Positions 33,901-47,048 of a stretch of DNA of 64,000 nt are shown here, one piece after another. Made by a program: the position numbers and the translations under genes. The DNA comes from Siniperca chuatsi (Eukaryota; Chordata; Actinopteri; Centrarchiformes; Sinipercidae). Numbering within the stretch: position 1 is the first letter of the stretch; each line of letters begins with the position of its first letter. Location: contig NC_058057.1 in the NCBI RefSeq assembly GCF_020085105.1, positions 28,946,542 through 29,010,541 on the forward strand, written 5' to 3'. Below the pieces are notes generated by a model. That model was not told the origin of the DNA and ran no database searches. It saw only the letters and a list, made by a program, of their open reading frames with translations.

Positions 33901-36900
33901 GTGCTGACGTTGGTGGTGAGGATGATGAAGATACGAGGGGAGAAGCTCTGGTGCAGCAGTTCTCCAGGCAGCAGTCTAGCCAGGCAGCTGTAACGCTGCA
34001 GCAGCTTCTCATGCAGCCGCCAACGCAGAGAACATCCAACCTTCTGCTCCGCTAACAGCAGAGCCGATAGCAGCTCCGGGAACTGATGAAGAACCGCAGG
34101 AACCAGAGTAGAACGTAGAGGAACAAAGGAGACAATAGAACCAAGATTAGAGAGGCAACAGGGAAAAGAAAGAAAAACTAAAGGAGCATAATTAACCCAG
34201 GTTAAACTCAGAACTAGTTTTAGTTGGAGGTTTGTTTCCCCACCTTGTTGTCCAGCGCCAGGTTCTCTCCTCTAGAAAGAACCGCCTCCAAAGTTTCTTC
34301 CAGGTGATTCATTAGAGCGTCCAACACCTCAATAACAACAATAAAAGCGTCAGCATGTAAAACTAACACATACAAAACAAAACATCTGAATAACATCTGA
34401 AATGAAAAAGAGCTACAGATTCTGAAGAACATATTGTGTTTGGTACATTGTGTGGCGTTGATCTATGCATCCTTCAAGTGCGCAAGATAATATCAGTATG
34501 TGTTGCAAAGCAGGCTCACCCCAAAAAAATCTAAACAAATACTTAACTAATAGGATAAAATCAATAAAGGATAAAAAGACAAGGGACTGTTTGCTTTCCA
34601 ACAACAAATCAATTCAAAACTAAAAACTAGACCCAGAAAACCACAAGAAAACACATGTAAACAACGTCCACACTATATATTGGTAAGTAGTCGCATGCTT
34701 GCTGCTAATCTGCAGTATGCTGTTCTGTCCTCCTCACGTGTTTGACTATTTACATCACACACATGCCTACCTGAACTCTCTTCCTCCCCGATTCCCACAA
34801 CAAAGACTGTCACACCATTCGCTCACACCAGCTCCCCCTTGTTTGAAGCACCACACTGCTGTCCGACCTCTTTCTATTCCCGTCTGTATCACAAATAGAC
34901 ACTGCTGGACACCTCGCCCTCTCCCCGCTAAAGCAAGTGCTTTGAAGGTGGAGTAAACGGTGGTAGTATAGTAGTATTTTATAGGAATTCTCAGATCTTA
35001 TTTCTTTTATTGTTCTTAGTTATGATCAGATCTTACTGGTCGGCGATCTTAATATTCACATTGACCGTCCTGATAATCGTTTTTGAATTTTTAACTTCAT
35101 GTGACTCTTTTAGTCTAAAACGGCATGTATCATCTCCTGCTCGTGAACGGGGCCACACTCTTGACTTAGTTTTTACCCTGGGTTAAGACATGAACTCCCT
35201 CCTCTTGAGGAATTTTATTTCTGATCATAAAATGTTTTATTTGATATAAACTGCATTTCTACTACTTCCTGTTCTGAGCAAACAGTGTACACACACATTT
35301 TAAATAGTACTTTGGATGAAATTTGACCCAGTTGGTATGACCCAGTGTAACAATATAGATGAAATAGTTAATCAATTTAATACCATGTGCATGATATCTC
35401 TGAATCAAAATGCCCCTATGACAGCTAGGTCATGTCGTCCCTCCAACCCAAGGCCCCGGATAAATGAAAATATTACAAAACTTCGACTTCATATGAGGGA
35501 GTTATTATCGTCATTTAATTCACTGGTAAAACGTGAGAGACACTCTTACTTCTCTAATCTTGTTGCCTCTCAAAAGCATAACTCAAAATCAGTCAACAGT
35601 CTAGTAAACTGCTCCAGCCACTGTATGTGCCAGCTCTGCTGAGGACTTCAGTATTTTATTGAAAAAATAGAAAACATAAAGCTTCAGTTACTCCCGCTGT
35701 GTCACTTCTCCCTTCACCCTCGCCCTCGCCCTCCTCCACGCTGTTAGATGAGTTTACCCCCATTAATTTAGGGATTTGGTTGACATTGTATCTAATATCA
35801 GTCTCTCTACTTGTAATTCTGACATTCTTCCTTCCAAGCTGTTTAAAGAGGTTTTTGGAATCATCGCCCCCAGCTTCAGCATTGTCAATGAGTCTCTTAA
35901 ATCTGGTAGATCGTGGTCCCAGACGATTTTAAATAGACCTGTATCCAGCCTCTCCTTAAGAAACCTGGATTAGATCCAACACTCCCCCATAACTACCGTC
36001 CCATATCTAAATTACCCTTGATCTCCAGAATTATTGAAAAGGTGGTTACTAACCAACTTTTAGAAATAATGGAAGGAAACAATATATTTGATAAGTTCCA
36101 ATCTGGCTTTAGAGAGAACCACAGTACGGAAACAGCCCTACTCTGGTAATCTCACTATTCTCATTTTGCTGGATTTGAGTGCAGCCTTCAATACAGTTGA
36201 TCACACAATTCTACTCAATAGACCCAGGAACTGGGTTGGCCGAGGTGAAACTGTTCTACAGTGGTTTTCATCATACTTATCAGAGTATTCAAAGTCACTG
36301 TTGACAACTTTTGCTCTTCAACTACTCCCATGTCATGTGGGGTCCCACAGGGCTCAGTCCTTGACCCTATTTTGTTCAGTATTTATCTGTTGCCCCTTGG
36401 CCATGTTATTCACCATTTCATCCCTGTGTCCTACCATTGTTACGCTGATGACTACAAGTTGTATGTCTCATTTAGCTCTGAAAATCGTAACAACCTGGAT
36501 TCTCTGCGTTCCTGCCTTGCTGCCATTAAGGACTGGATGGCTTCTGAACACTTCCTGCAACTGAACACAGACAAGACTGAAGTCCTGGTTATTGGTCCTG
36601 ATCATATTGCTAATAGTGTCACCCCCTTGATCAGTACCTTAACTTCAATCAGCCCATTAAGAGTCTAATCCAATCCTGCTACTTACCAATCAGAAATATT
36701 GCCAAACTCAAACCAGTGCTCCCAAGAACATAGTGGAACAACTTATCCAGACCCTCATTTCCTCTCGCCTAGACAACTGTAACTAAATGATGCGGCAGTT
36801 CCCCGTCTACAGTTAGTGCAGAATGCAGCAGCAAGACTCCACACAAACACTAGACATAGGGAACACATCACCCCAGTCCTGGCTGAACTACACTGGCTCC

Positions 36901-39900
36901 CCATCCGTTACAAATTCAATTTAAGATTTTACTAATTACTTTTAAATCCCAACATGGTCTGGCTCCGTTTTACATGTCAGAACTTTTAACCCCTCAGATC
37001 AGAAAATCAAATACTGTTAAAAGTTCCACGGTCAGGGCTTAAAACCAAAGGGGATCATGCTATAAACTGTTTTAGCTCCAACGCTGTGGAACAAACTCCC
37101 CCTCAACATCCAATCAGCTGAGTCAGTACCTCACTTTAAAAAGTTTTTAAAAACTCACCTGTACAGACATTTGTATAATATTTTTATGCCTATTCAAATG
37201 TTTTAATTTTTGTTTTTATATTTTGTTTTATCTTTCGATATTTAACTATTTGCACATTTTAATGCTGTTTTTAATATTTAGTTTTATCTGTATGGTATTG
37301 TATGTTGGGAAGCACCTTGTAACTCTGGTTTGTAAAGGCGCTATATAAATAAAGCTTACTATTATTATTATTATTGTTATTATTATAATGCAGCATGCAG
37401 CCGTGCATCCTGGTCGAGCAGTGTTGGCAGTGGGCGTGGACTCTCACCTCCAGAGCGTCATCCTGCAGCAGAGACAGGAGCTCTTTGTGGACCAGCTGGA
37501 CATTTGAACCGAGCAGCTTCACCACCTGACCGGAAGAGAGTCAATCATGTGACATCAGAGAAGACAGATTTTCTTATAAACTATACAGAGCTGTGGTTTT
37601 ATTCTGCAAGTCTGCAAATTTACTGCCAAAGAACTTTAAAATTCAACAAGTGACTTCAACTTCTGATCTTTTTTTGTCTTTTATCTTTTATCATTCCTTT
37701 TAAAATGTTGTAGCTTTATTTCCCCAACGAGAAGCAGAATCTAAGGATGGTGATGTCTATGCATCCATCCAACACTTTGGTCCACAGAAAGATACCTCAG
37801 CTACTTCTCTTCAATGTCCTGATCTCATTCCTGCTCCTCAGGGGATGAAACCTTTAGATTTTAACGACCACATCATCTTTCCTCTAGCGCCACACTCAGG
37901 ACAAACTGTACATTTTTAGCTCCACTACTGGTAAGGCTCTAAGAATAGATAAATCATCAGGATGTTGTTTGTTCATGTGGTGACTGTGGCTGTTATCTGA
38001 CCTGGTGGAAACTGGCTGAAGCACTTCGTCGAACGCTGACCTCTGGGTCACAACAAAGACTGGAGAAAGACGGGTAGAGCTCTGACAGGAAGTGAGTCGA
38101 GTCAGCAAACACCACCATGGCCTGAAGAGAGAGAGAGAGCGGGAAATGACATCAACCATCTAGAGTATTGAAGATTGAACTGAACTCTGAAGCTCTGCTG
38201 AGTGTTTGTATTTCTGTGTGTACCGGCAGGTTGTAGCAGCAATTGCAGCGGATCAGCGTTGACTCGTTATTGCCATCAGTCTGGTTTCCTTCTGTCTGCA
38301 GACCAGCGACACACAGCACTTTAAACCTCTGCAGCAATCGGCCCTTCTGCTCATCTGACAGACAGCCTGAAACACAACAACCATTCATCAGAAACACAAT
38401 GACTCATCAATCCTGAGGTCACCATACCGACACTCTCCACACCTTGACTGCACCTTCAGACTCTGAACATCCCAAACGGAATATGTGACTCGAACAACCC
38501 TGGTGGAGTCCAACACTCACTGAATGTTTGACTTCCTGCTAAGAAATAGAGATACAGCTCTCACTCTGGTTATACAAGGACTGAATGACTCGTAGTAACA
38601 ACCTTGGTACCTCATACTCCCACAGTACCCCCCACAAGATACCTCAGGGGGGACACTGTCATAAAAGTCCACAAAACACATGTGGACTGGATGGACAAAC
38701 TCCCATGACCGCTCCAGGGCCCTTGCAAGAGTAAACAGCTGGTCCACTTTTTCGTTTACACCCTCCTTTCCCCTTTTTTAAAAATTTTAACCAAAACCCT
38801 GGTCTGCCAGTCCACAGGTACTGTCCCCTACCTCTATGCGACACTGAAGAGGCATGTCAACAAAGACAGCCCAACAATGTCCAGATCCTTCAGCATCTCA
38901 GGGTGAATATCATCAACCCCCGGTGCCTTTCTACTCCAGAGCTTTTTATCTACCTCAGTGACCTCTGTCAATTCTTCCCCCGAGTCTTCCAGCTCTGCCC
39001 CCTCTATGGGGGACATGTCAGTCCGGGTCAGCAGTTCTCCTCCCTGCTGAAAACAGTCTGGCCCAAGCCCTGCGTCCCTGAGTCATCTGACGGTAAGTCA
39101 GAAAGTCTTTGAGGCTGACCAAAATTCCTTCTTAATGTTCAATGACAACAGAAGCTGCAGCCCTTCTGGCCTCCTGGAGTCCACTGGGACCTTCTTCAAC
39201 TTGACGACCTCCTTCACCACCGGTGTCCACGTTCCCAGTTCACCCTCACTGCATGTTTGGGTTTATTAGGTCTGTTCAGCAGCCTCCCCACTCCCTGATC
39301 CAGACCCCTGAGTGTCCAAGACATACAGCCACAGATCTGATGAAACAACTACAAAGTCGATCATTGATCTATGGCCTCACATGTTCTGGTACCAGGTACA
39401 CTAATGAACCACCTTATGCTCCAACATGGTTTTCTTTATGGACAATCCATGACAAGCACAGGAGTCCACGTGAGCGTTGAAGTCCTCAAACAGAACTAGT
39501 CCCTAGGTGGCTCTCTCTCCAGGACTCCACCCAGAGACTCCAAGAAGGCTGGATACTCTGAACTGTTGTTTGGTGCATAATCACAGACAACAGTCAGAGA
39601 CTTCCTCTTAGAGGCAGTTGCATAGAGGTACACCCTCTCATTCTCTGTGAGTATCCTCATACCCGCCTGTTTCTTTACACCCTGGGAGACTCTGGAGAAG
39701 GAGAGAGTCCAGGTCCTTTACAGAAGTTTGGTTCCAGACCCAGTGCTGTGTGTAGAGATGAGCTCCTTCCCTGCCAGACATGTGATGTCCCATATTCCAT
39801 GTCCCTAGAACCAGTTTATGTATGTTGGGGTCTGCACGCCAAGGCCCCTTACCTTCACCTGCCACCCAACTGTACCCGATCCTTACGTCTGGCCTTGCAA

Positions 39901-42900
39901 ATGGTGGGCCTACATGGCGGCGGTTCCATGTCATCCTGTCAGGCTGAGCAGGACTGGGCCTCATGGTTATAGACCCAGTAACCAGGCACTCCTTGACAAA
40001 CCTTGACTACTGTTTCTAATCTTGTTTCTACTCTTACTACTGTGTGACATCGGTGTTGAGTCTCACCTGCCAGTCCGCTGCAGAGCTTCCCAAACTGGAA
40101 CGACAAAGATGCCACGACAGCTTCGTCTGCCTGTGACGACACCTCGCACACTGACATCACCAGGGGAACCACGACATGGAGTCTGTCGTCTAAGAGAGGA
40201 GGAAAGGGCTTTAAAAGAAGTGTTTATAGAGATCTGGACTGCTGACCTGATGCTGCTGACAGAGGGCTGCATTTTAAATTGATTCAGGTCACAACAAGTT
40301 AAGAAGTTTTAGCCAACTATAGACCTATATCTAACCTTCCCTTTCTCTCTAAGATCCTTGAGAAAGCAGCCGCCAATCAGTTGTGTGACTTTCTTAATAA
40401 CAATAGTTTATTTGAGGTTTTTCAGTCAGGATTTAGAGTGCATCATAGCACAGAGACAGCACTGGTGAAAATTACAAATGACCTTTTAATTGCATCAGAC
40501 AATGGACTTGTCTCTGTACTTGTCTTGTTAGATCTTAGTGCTGCGTTCGACACCATTGACCATCACATCCTATTACAGAGACTGGAACATGTAATTGGCA
40601 TTAAAGGAGCCGCACTAAGCTGGTTTAAATCCTATCTATCAGATCGATCTCAGTTTGTACATGTTAACGGTGAGTCCTCTGTGCACGCCAAAGTTAGTCA
40701 CGGAGTTCCACAAGGTTCTGTGCTTGGACCGATTCTATTCACCTTATATATGCTTCCTCTAGGCAATATTATTAGGAAACACTCCATAAACTTTCATTGC
40801 TATGCAGATGATACCCAGTTATATCTAGCAATCAAGCCAGATGAAACTAACCAGTTAACTAAACTTCAGGCATGCCTTAAGGACATAAAGACCTGGATGA
40901 CCTGCAACTTTCTGATGTTAAACTCTGACAAAACTGAAGTTATTGTACTTGGTCCCAAACACCTCCAAGACACATTATCTAAAGATATAGCTGCTCTAGA
41001 TAGCATTGCCCTGGCCTCCAGCAGCACCGTAAGGAACCTCGGAGTTATCTTTGATCAGGATTTAACCTTTAACTCCCACATGAAACAAACTTCAAGGACT
41101 GCCTTCTTTCACCTACGTAACATTGCAAAACTCAGGCACATCCTGTCTCAAAATGATGCCGATGCTCCTCTCCTGTAGAATCAGATCCCAGTTTGGGTTC
41201 GGGAGGCAGACACCATCTCCACATTTAAGAGTAGGCTTAAGACTTTCCTCTTTGATAAATCTTATAGTTAGGGCTGGCTTGGGTGAGCCCTGAACCATCC
41301 CTTAGTTAAGCTGCTATAGGCCTAGACTGCTGGGAGACTTCCCATGATGCACCTCTTTCCTCTCTCCTCCTCTCCCTCTCCGTCTGTGTGCATTTTTATT
41401 CCATTACTGCATGTTACTAACTCGACATCTTCTCTCTCCCGAAGTTCTGTGCTTTCTCGTCTCTCTCCTCTCTCCTTCTGTCGCTTTCAGCAGGTATTTC
41501 TGCCTCCGGAGCTGCAGAGTCTGGATCTGTGGTTGTGGGCCACCTGCTGCCCCCGTGTTCCTGCTCAACAACTGCTGCTACAGTTGTTGTTATTGGCTCT
41601 GTTACTAATACTGACATTATTATTCCTATAGCTGTCATTTCTATTATTATTAATTTATTAATATTAACACTACAATTACTATTCTGCTCGAGGTTTCTGC
41701 ATCTTAAAGGAAGTTTTTCCTTGCCACTGTCGCCAAATTCTTGCTCATGGTGGGATTTGTTGGGTCTCTGTAATTAATATTATAAAGACTTTTATTCATT
41801 ATACTTAACAGTGATGAGGGAGGTGCAGCCAGAAAACAATAGGCCTGATTACTGATTACTGGACCATCATGGAAACAATTAGGTCAGTTTCAGGTGAAAC
41901 TAGCTAATCAACAGATACTCAGGTAGACTCCTTCCTGAGGGCGGGGCTTATGTAACACAGAGTAGCTTAACTTTCTGAGTTCCCGGTCCATTATTTCACA
42001 ATTGAGAATGACTTCCGGATGGGAGCCGAAACGTCTTGATTCTGAAAACAGTGTCCAGACGACTACGACTGAAACCTTTTCTACGATAGAACACTCCTGG
42101 ACGAATGAGAGACTACACCGGCAATATTATAAAGAGTTCGGTCTAGACCTGCTCTATAGGAAAAGTGCAATGAGATAACTTCTGTTATGAATTGGCACTA
42201 TATAAATAACATTTAATTTCATTTAATTGAATTGAAAGAAGGAAATACGTGCTTTGTATGTCCATGATACATATTTTTGTTTTCCTGTGACTTAAGTTCT
42301 CACAGTCTGAGGAAACCTTTAACCGTGCTGACTTTTATTCACCACAGTTCTGCCTGATGACTCACCGCTGTCCATCATCTCCATCAGGTTGATTAGGGTG
42401 TCGAAGGCAGCAAGACGGACGCTGCTCTCCTCATCGTCAGCGAGCTCCACCAGTTCAGGAAGCAGTTCTGCCCTGGTGTCGTCCATCCTGAAGGAGTGAC
42501 AGGAGACACACTGTCTCACCACAGCAGGATATTTGATTTGTGTTTGGTTTCGTTCAGTGTTTGATGACGTTTACCCGGTCGCTCTGGCGATGCTCTCCAG
42601 CTGACGGCACATAGAGGCTCGGACCTCGAACTCTACGTCCTGACATAAAGAACGAACCAACGGCAGCAGCTCCTTCTTCATTCTGACACACAGAAAACAC
42701 ACCTGTTAGTATCAGACCAGGTCTAAAAATACACCTGAGCTCAATATACAGAGATATATACTATCAACTGCCGAGTTAGTAATGTTATTAATTTAAATAA
42801 ATAATTAGTAGCTAATAATGTTGTTATAAGACATTATTTATAGTATAACATATTAGTGTAGTACTACAGCATACAGTATAAGTAGTACTACAGCGTACAG

Positions 42901-45900
42901 TGTGTGTAGTACAGTATACAGTGTGTGTGGTACTACAGCGTACAGTGTGTGTGATACTACAGCGTACAGTGTGTGTGATACTACAGCGTACAGTGTGTGT
43001 GGTACTACAGTGTACAGTGTGTGTAGTACTACAGCGTACAGTATGTGTAGTACAGTGTACAGTGTGTGTGGTACTACAGCATACAGTATAAGTAGTACTA
43101 CAGCGTACAGTGTGTGTAGTACAGTATACAGTGTGTGTGATACTACAGCGTACAGTGTGTGTAGTACTACAGCGTACAGTGTGTGTGATACTACAGCGTA
43201 CAGTGTGTGTGGTACAGTGTACAGTGTGTGTAATACTACAGTGTACAGTGTGTGTGGTACTACAGCGTACAGTGTGTGTAATACTACAGTGTACAGTGTG
43301 TGTGGTACTACAGCGTACAGTATGTGTACTACAGTGTACAGTAAGTGTGGTACAGTGTACACATGCTGTGTTGCAGCTCACATGTGAGAATCAAACTTGC
43401 AGGCGACTTTCCCTAAAATGCGACAGCTGGCCAGACGAGCTTGGAGAGAGTGAGACAGCTGAGACTGATAGAGGAGAGGGTTCAGCACCTGCAGAGTCAC
43501 AGACAGGTACAGAGACACACAGGTAGATTGAGTCAGCTGGGATTCAAACACCAGATTTAAACACCAGAAACTCTGAACTATGAGGTTCCTTTTGTACCAA
43601 AATGATGTCACATGCACACCGTCATGTCGACTGAACATGTGTCAATTCGACTTTGAACTGTACTTCTGTCGTCTTGTTGCACTTCCTGTCGTTTGACTGT
43701 GTTGTCGTGCATATCGCACAAAGGGAACCTCATACTGAACAGGGAGACAGGCTGACAGAGAGGGTTAGAACAGAACAGAGTCCTGGTGGAAGGTATTGAT
43801 CAGTAACCGTGATCACTGTACCTCCTGTTTGATGGTCTCCTTGGGTAGAGCGTTGATGGCCGACAGCAGAGTCTCCAACCAGGCGTTGCTCACCACTGTC
43901 GAACAAACATCAACATCGACAAACGTCAACATCAAAATCAACGTCAACATCAGCGTCAACATTCAGGTGGTTCAGGTGTTGTTACTTGTGTCTCGGTGGT
44001 TCAGGTGCAGCAGGACAGTCTTCAGGATGGAGTAGGTGTGGGTGTGGATCAGGATTATGTCGTCCTGCAGGATGGTTAAAAACGACGCTGCTGCTGCCAG
44101 CTGTATTTCTGCTCCGGCTCCGTTCAGGACTTCCTGAATCAGACAGACAGGACAGGTTACCTGAATGACACACCTGTACAACACACCTGTCATTTCCCAG
44201 AGTGACTGTCCACATACTGCCCACCTGTGACTGCCTTCACACTGACAGTACTGACATAGAGTCTGATGTTACTGTGTACGTACCCGGACCTTTGGTACGA
44301 CCCGACGAAACGTCTCAGCTGGATTCTGGCGGACGAGGCTCGGCAGGTTACTGATGACACTCGCTCTCTGTACCTCCTGACCCATACTGACAACAAGAAC
44401 ATATAGAGCAAATACAGGGGAAAATATATATTTCAAGTGAAAGTATTTACAGATTAAAAAAAGAAGGACCTAAAATGAAACCCTGAGGGATCCCACAACT
44501 GACACCTGGAGATAAATTTATCCGAATTTGGATCTAAACCAATAAAGTGCCGACACGTCACCAGCAAACAGTCAGTGTTGTAAAATGCTGCACTCAGGTC
44601 CGGATACCTCCTGTGTGTCCTGCTGTTGTTCGTACATCATGCTTTCTTCTTTGTTCTGTTTCCAGACAGATTCCTCAGGTGACATCAGTTCATATCCTGA
44701 GTTATCTCCACAGTCTAGGATGTCTGGATCCTGCAGCTTCAATCCTGGTTCTCTGGCAGGTTTCAGTGTTTCAGTCCAGACACTGAATGAGTTCAGTGAA
44801 CTAGTTCAGAGCCTCTGGGATCAGACTGCAGGATGATTACCTTTGGTGTTTAATTAGCTCCAGAGTTTACTGAGTCAGAGGGAAGGAGGGCAGAGTGGAG
44901 GACTGAGCTGCTTCTCCACCAGAAACTTCTTCCTCCACATCAGGCCCCGTACAGCAGAAATCTTTCTACCAATAAAAGCTTGTTTTATTCATTCTGGATT
45001 CTTCTGTTTTCTTCTTGACTCTAAACTGACTGTTTCCAGACCCAAAATAACCACCTGAAACTAGTTTTAACTCAAAGAAAAACAACCACAAAAACGCTTT
45101 AAAAAGTGTGACCATCACTGACCTTTTAGGTTCTTCTCTCTCTGAAAACTTAACACTAACATGGTTTAAACTTCACAGGTGATCTGATGCAGCTGCACTT
45201 TTTTCCTGTTTTACAACGATCAAATGACAAAGGTGTGACCTACGTAATGCTACATGGTGACAGGAGTCATTAAATATCCAAAAACCATCTGTACTGTATC
45301 TTACTACTGTTAGCATGTTTCTAAAACTGTTGGTCAAACAGACAACCAAAACACTCAGCTCAGCTGTACCCAGCTCTTACCTGAGCAGGTAGACAGCTCT
45401 CTCGATGTCGTTCAGGTCTTCATCCACAGTCAGCTGATCGATCTCCTCCGCTGTCTGACAGAAAACAAACACATTCAGACCACCCAGAAATTTTGAAATG
45501 TGCTTTATCTCTTTATTGTGAACATTTAATTATGAACACGCACAGATTGTGACAGTTTCTTAAATTCTATTTATATCAATCCTATTCATTATACCTCCAT
45601 TTATAGTAGATTTATCAGAAAATAAGTCACCTGTGTGACATCACCACAAAGTTCACAGGTGTGTTTTAATATGAAGAGAGTCTTCTGACTGTTTATTCTC
45701 TCACTCATGTGTTTGTACTTCTACACCTGTGAGGACCCTTTCTGACATAATACGTCCCCTAACTGCTAACTGTAACCACTACATCTACACTAACAGCTAA
45801 CAGCTAACAGCTAACTCTAAACTGAACCTGAATCTGATTCTAATCTGAACACTCGAACCATTGAGACCCCCCATAGTTTAGAGGTTAAAATACCCGTCAT

Positions 45901-46985
45901 AATCCACAATTCCAGTCCGACCCAGCGAGCCTTCGTCTCCTGTCATCTCCCTACTGTTTGTAACAAAGGCCTCAACATGCCCCCAAGAATACTTTAAAAC
46001 CTTAAAACAGCCCTTTGAAGGTCCAGTCCAAAGTGAGGACCAGACAAAATGTCCTCACAAGGTGTAAAACTCAAACTGGTCCTCACTAATTACCTGGAGG
46101 CTGACCCTAACCTTAAACCAAGCTTTACCCTAAAATTCAATGATTTAACCATGTTTGCCGATGATACTACTGTGTATAACTAATGTTGCCGATTTAAATA
46201 ACACACACTACATACAGAATGAACTACATTAGACTTTAAATTGGATTTTAAACAAAAACTATTTAGTTATAAATGTGTCTGAGACTAAATGCATCAAGGC
46301 AATCTCTATGGAGAAAGTCAGCGGGGCTGAACTTTAAACTGTCCTGAGGACACATCAACAAAACAGATGCAAAAATGTGAAGAGGGGTATCTGTTATAAG
46401 AAGGTGCTCACCATGTACCAGTTACACCTCACAGGTAATATGAGCTGTATCGTCTCAGCAGCACGATTAGCACGATTAGCACTCTGCTGTGTACTGATCT
46501 CACATTATTTGTATTGGAAATACACACAGTTATCAGACAAGGCAGTTGAGGAGGGGTCACATGACGCCACCCCAACCAAAGACCAAACAGCGATGTACAG
46601 ATTTATATCTAAAGAATCTACAACTAAAGGTTTGAAGAAGCAGCTGAAGAGGTTCTTGTTGAAAGCAGTAAAATAAATAAGTAAAACAGGTTTGTTTTAT
46701 CTGTCAGTTTTAATGTTTTGTATATGTGCGGTTCTGATGTAATGTTAATGTTGTAACTTTAGTGTATGACGTCTAAGTGTAAACATTGTTGACTATATGT
46801 ATTACCTGAGGAAGAGTAGCTGTTGCCAAGGTAACAACTGATGGGGATCCAACAATAAACGGCTCTTTGTGAGGACTCTCCTGCTGTTCGTCCCACAATG
46901 TCACTGAGTGATCACATCATGTCCCGAAACGTTTGTAACACACACACCCACAGAGTCGCAGCTGATTGGACGGATTCAGACTGTA

Positions 46986-47048
<63 letters not shown>

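Noticed and set aside
34699-34956. 85-codon frame in ppp4r4 intron 12
   Set aside because: No domain, no splice sites, and it adjoins the 5' end of a LINE.
42824-43526. Cys/Thr/Val-rich open frames on both strands
   Set aside because: Minisatellite translations within ppp4r4 intron 6.
46377-46676. 99-codon frame in ppp4r4 intron 1
   Set aside because: No homology recognised, and it follows directly on a decayed reverse transcriptase fragment.
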